Assembly (NCBI GenBank): GCA_029210205.1 | Contig: JARGOD010000037.1 | Coordinates: 1-46,303 of the forward strand | Length of the DNA: 46,303 nt | DNA from: Verrucomicrobiales bacterium | GTDB lineage: Bacteria; Verrucomicrobiota; Verrucomicrobiia; Verrucomicrobiales; DEV007 | Direction: 5' to 3' | Shown: piece by piece, positions 43,659 to 46,303 of the stretch | Position numbering within the stretch: position 1 is the stretch's first letter | How the letters are laid out: each line of letters begins with the position of its first letter | Translations under genes and position numbers: made by a program | The notes under the pieces: model-generated | Database searches by the model: none | What the model was told of the DNA's origin: nothing | Seen by the model: only the letters and a program-made list of their open reading frames with translations

Positions 43659-44570
43659 TCAAAACTTCTGCGGCACAATCATATCTAAAGGCACCGGGTT
43701 ACGGTGGTAGTCGGGATAGTGTTCACGCGCCGGGAGTTCGACACTTTCCTGTTCCATCTCTTTGTATGGGATCTGGCTCAGGAAGTGGTTGATGCAGTTC
43801 AGCCTTGCCTTCTTTTTGTTGTCAGCTGGAACGACCCACCATGGAGCTTCAGGGATATGCGTCTTCTTTAGCATCGTCTCTTTTGCTTTTGTGTAGTCCT
43901 CCCACCGACGGCGTGATTCCAGGTCCATTGGACTCAGTTTCCAGCGCTTCAGGGGGTCGTGAATACGCGCCGCAAATCGGAACTTTTGTTCCTCATCCTG
44001 AATAGAGAACCAGTATTTGATGACCCGAATGCCGGACCGCACGAGCATGCGCTCGAACTCAGGAACAGATCGGTAGAACTCCTTGTAATCTTCTTTCGAA
44101 CAAAATCCCATGACGCGCTCAACACCGGCGCGGTTGTACCAACTCCGGTCAAATAGAACGATCTCGCCAGCGGCGGGGAGGTGACTCACGTAACGCTGAA
44201 AGTACCATTGCGTTTTTTCGCGATCGCTGGGAGCAGGAAGCGCGGCGACTCGACAGACGCGTGGATTGAGACGCTGTGTAAATCGACTGATTGTTCCACC
44301 TTTTCCGGCAGAATCCCGCCCTTCGAAAATGACGACGATCTTTTCTCCTGTCGCTACGACCCAGTCCTGTAGCTTAACCAACTCGACTTGCAGTCGCAAT
44401 AGCTCACGGAAATACTGACGGCGGAACTCTGAGAGACCCTCCGCTTGTTTTGCGTCTGAACGATGCTCGTCAGAATACTCTCCCAGTTCGATTTCAAGTT
44501 CTTCATCGAAATTGTCCGTGAACTCTGCACGAACCCTTTTGAACATTTCCTCTTCGTTCATATCTTGCAA
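43659..44570 (-). CDS. ppk2: Polyphosphate kinase 2
   Basis: This 303-residue enzyme of the PPK2 family transfers phosphate between polyphosphate and nucleotides. It has Walker A at G84-R-D-S-A-G-K90-G, Walker B at F140-D141-R in VLFDRSWYNRAGVERVMGF, and the lid-module RWKLSPMDLESRRRWEDYT. The length and single domain fit class I PPK2, which makes ATP or GTP from ADP or GDP; I cannot assign the nucleotide preference. It lies downstream of trpE on the same strand after 213 bases. Confidence 0.95.
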   Translation of the reverse strand: MQDMNEEEMFKRVRAEFTDNFDEELEIELGEYSDEHRSDAKQAEGLSEFRRQYFRELLRLQVELVKLQDWVVATGEKIVVIFEGRDSAGKGGTISRFTQRLNPRVCRVAALPAPSDREKTQWYFQRYVSHLPAAGEIVLFDRSWYNRAGVERVMGFCSKEDYKEFYRSVPEFERMLVRSGIRVIKYWFSIQDEEQKFRFAARIHDPLKRWKLSPMDLESRRRWEDYTKAKETMLKKTHIPEAPWWVVPADNKKKARLNCINHFLSQIPYKEMEQESVELPAREHYPDYHRNPVPLDMIVPQKF

Positions 44571-44783
44571 GATGGACGAAGTCTGAAGGATTTGATAAGA
44601 ATTTCCGAGTCGAATTTGTCACGGAGATGCGTTCCTTCCTGCTGCTGCCTCCTCGGGAATGGTTTTCAAAGAGAGCGTTTGTTGATCCCTTGCTTGTTTT
44701 GCTCGAATCAAAATGGCGGATGCTGCGAGCGGGGCACCCGCTGCGAATCGTCGGTGTGCGCCCCGCCTGCGATCCTCACGAGA

Positions 44784-46298
44784 CTATGATCCCAGCAACT
44801 TTGCCCGCTCGATCGCGCGCATCATCCCCTTGGCTTTGTTCACGGTCTCGTTGAATTCGTTTTCCGGAACAGAATCAGCGACGACACCGGCACCTGCCTG
44901 GACATAGGCTTTACCATCTTTCAAGACGACGGTCCGAAGCGCAATGCAACTGTCGTGGTTGCCGTCAAAGCCGAAGTATCCGACGGCACCGGCATAAGCC
45001 CCGCGTTTGGATTTTTCGAATTCATCGATGATCTGCATCGCGCGAACCTTGGGGCTACCGCTCACTGTTCCGGCCGGAAAGGTGGCTCGTAGCACGTCGT
45101 AGGCACTCTGGTCTTCTCGCAGTTTGCCGCGCACATTGGAAACGATATGCATCACGTGGCTGTATCGCTCAATAATCATGAATTCGCTCATCTCGACTGA
45201 CTCATACTCGGCGACTCGCCCCACGTCATTTCGGGCTAAATCAATGAGCATGACATGCTCGGCCCTTTCCTTGGGATCGTTGAGTAATTCATCGGCAAGG
45301 GCGTCATCTTCCTCCTGCGTTTTGCCTCGCCACCGCGTCCCCGCGATGGGGCGGATCTTGATCTGATCATCAATTGCCTGGACATGAACTTCCGGTGAAC
45401 TGCCCACGAGAGAGAATTCGTCTCCAAATTCTAAACAGAACATGTAAGGCGACGGATTCACATGCCGAAGCGCTCGGTAGAGATCGATAGGAGTACCGGT
45501 GTAGTCACTTTCAAATCGTTGTGAGGGGACTACCTGAAAAATATCTCCGGCATGAATATATTCCTTGGCGCGCAGAACCATGTCCTCGTATTCCTCTTTG
45601 GAAGTGTTGCTTTTGACCTCATCGGGAGATTCCGGTTCCTCCATGAGAGAAAACGGCGCAGAGATTTGTGGTTTTGATAGCTCTTCGATGATTGAATCGA
45701 TCCTTTGGCCTGCCGCTGCGTAAGCTTTCTCGAGCGAGTCGAAATCGTCGGTACATACGTTGGCAACGACCTGCAGTTTCCGAAATCGATGGTCAAAGAT
45801 CACGAGCGTGTCGGTGATAACGAAGGCCATGTCCGGCAAGCCTAATCCGTCATCGGGCGGTCCCGGAACGGTGGGTTCAAAAAAACGCACCATGTCATAG
45901 CCGATGAATCCTACCGCCCCGCCGGTGAAAACCGGGAGGCCATCTACGGCGACGGGCTGATATTTTGACATCAGCCTCTCCACTTCATGGAGCGGGTCGC
46001 CTTCTGATTCGGGGAGGTGACGATCAGTAAAAGCTGTTTCTCCCTGTTCCCTCGTCGAAATCGTTCGACCGCTTGCACGGATCTCGAAACGGGGATCAGC
46101 TCCGAGGAATGAAAATCGTCCGATTTGATCGCTGTTCTCCGCTGACTCGAGAAGGAAGCACGGTGTCGTCTTCCCTTCGCTGAGTTTTTGAAACGCTGAT
46201 ACTGGAGTTTCGTAATCAGCCGCGAGCTCAGTCCAGACAGGAATGAGATTCCCGGTTTGGGCTAGAGACGAAAATTCCTCAAAAGACGGTTTCAGCAC
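44784..46298 (-). CDS. trpE: Anthranilate synthase component I
   Basis: This protein of at least 504 residues makes anthranilate from chorismate, with ammonia supplied by TrpG. LLES (in PCFLLESAENSDQIGRF) is the tryptophan feedback site. The chorismate-binding core has FQVVPSQRF, RPIAGTRWRG, LIDLARNDVGRV, TFPAGTVSGSPKVRAMQII and YAGAVGYFGF. Length is normal for the family and PSFEEFSSLAQTGNLIPV is the expected start, so GTG at 46298 is probably right; the frame stays open to the window edge. trpG is not seen in the 213 bases downstream. Confidence 0.95.
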   Translation of the reverse strand: MLKPSFEEFSSLAQTGNLIPVWTELAADYETPVSAFQKLSEGKTTPCFLLESAENSDQIGRFSFLGADPRFEIRASGRTISTREQGETAFTDRHLPESEGDPLHEVERLMSKYQPVAVDGLPVFTGGAVGFIGYDMVRFFEPTVPGPPDDGLGLPDMAFVITDTLVIFDHRFRKLQVVANVCTDDFDSLEKAYAAAGQRIDSIIEELSKPQISAPFSLMEEPESPDEVKSNTSKEEYEDMVLRAKEYIHAGDIFQVVPSQRFESDYTGTPIDLYRALRHVNPSPYMFCLEFGDEFSLVGSSPEVHVQAIDDQIKIRPIAGTRWRGKTQEEDDALADELLNDPKERAEHVMLIDLARNDVGRVAEYESVEMSEFMIIERYSHVMHIVSNVRGKLREDQSAYDVLRATFPAGTVSGSPKVRAMQIIDEFEKSKRGAYAGAVGYFGFDGNHDSCIALRTVVLKDGKAYVQAGAGVVADSVPENEFNETVNKAKGMMRAIERAKLLGS

Positions 46299-46303
46299 AG
46301 TCA

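Noticed and set aside
44571..44783. Short plus-strand frames between ppk2 and trpE
   Set aside because: They run on into the antisense of trpE, are rich in Arg, Ser and Pro, and have no supporting signals.

Overview
The window looks like ordinary chromosome from a bacterium of the Planctomycetes-Verrucomicrobia group, most likely a verrucomicrobium. The evidence is the gene content: a DUF1549/DUF1553 protein next to a DUF1501 protein, a DUF1080 protein, a CHASE2-type adenylate cyclase, a rhomboid-like membrane protein with a zinc-binding tail, and a glutaminase fused to STAS and cyclic-nucleotide-binding domains. No rRNA, tRNA, CRISPR array, transposase, integrase or phage gene was seen. Spacers are short, and most genes have recognisable relatives.

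Layout, left to right. (1) 72-5419, plus strand: the DUF1549/DUF1553 and DUF1501 pair, then an exported protein that resembles the front part of M60-type proteins but lacks the protease domain. (2) 5477-6633, minus strand: a three-gene unit of a small ribbon-helix-helix-like protein, a small acidic protein and a Dfp/CoaC-like flavoprotein, with a good promoter and a candidate operator in front. (3) 6833-10473, minus: an unknown lipoprotein, then two tandem paralogous exported proteins with a diverged NlpC/P60-like end. (4) 10655-13417: two ebo genes (TatD-type eboB and eboA) on the minus strand, divergent from a solute-binding lipoprotein. (5) 13457-14110, minus: a membrane protein and XRE regulator with twin palindromes upstream. 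(6) 14401-18504, plus: dnaK, groES, groEL.

(7) 18685-31046 is the most interesting part. A glutaminase-STAS-cNMP-binding fusion meets a CHASE2 adenylate cyclase tail to tail. The cyclase is divergent from a tight plus-strand run of a periplasmic FecR-domain protein, a 1947-residue two-partner-secretion exoprotein with RTX-like calcium-binding motifs, and its outer-membrane TpsB transporter. I propose that this is one surface-secretion and cAMP-signalling locus. (8) 31050-34132: a TlpA-like thioredoxin-fold protein, a DUF1080 protein, rsfS and cinA. (9) 34184-37150: a large membrane-anchored protein with immunoglobulin-like repeats, and the rhomboid-like protein. (10) 37184-42005: the glycine cleavage genes gcvT, gcvH and gcvP, followed by an MTH1-like Nudix hydrolase. 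(11) 42234-46298: pyk, ppk2 and trpE; trpE reaches the window edge.

A recurring intergenic palindrome with the core CAACAGGGTT occurs near 7927, 16812 and 32376. It acts as, or contains, a hairpin in at least two of these places. Functional calls rest on reading protein motifs by eye, without any database search.
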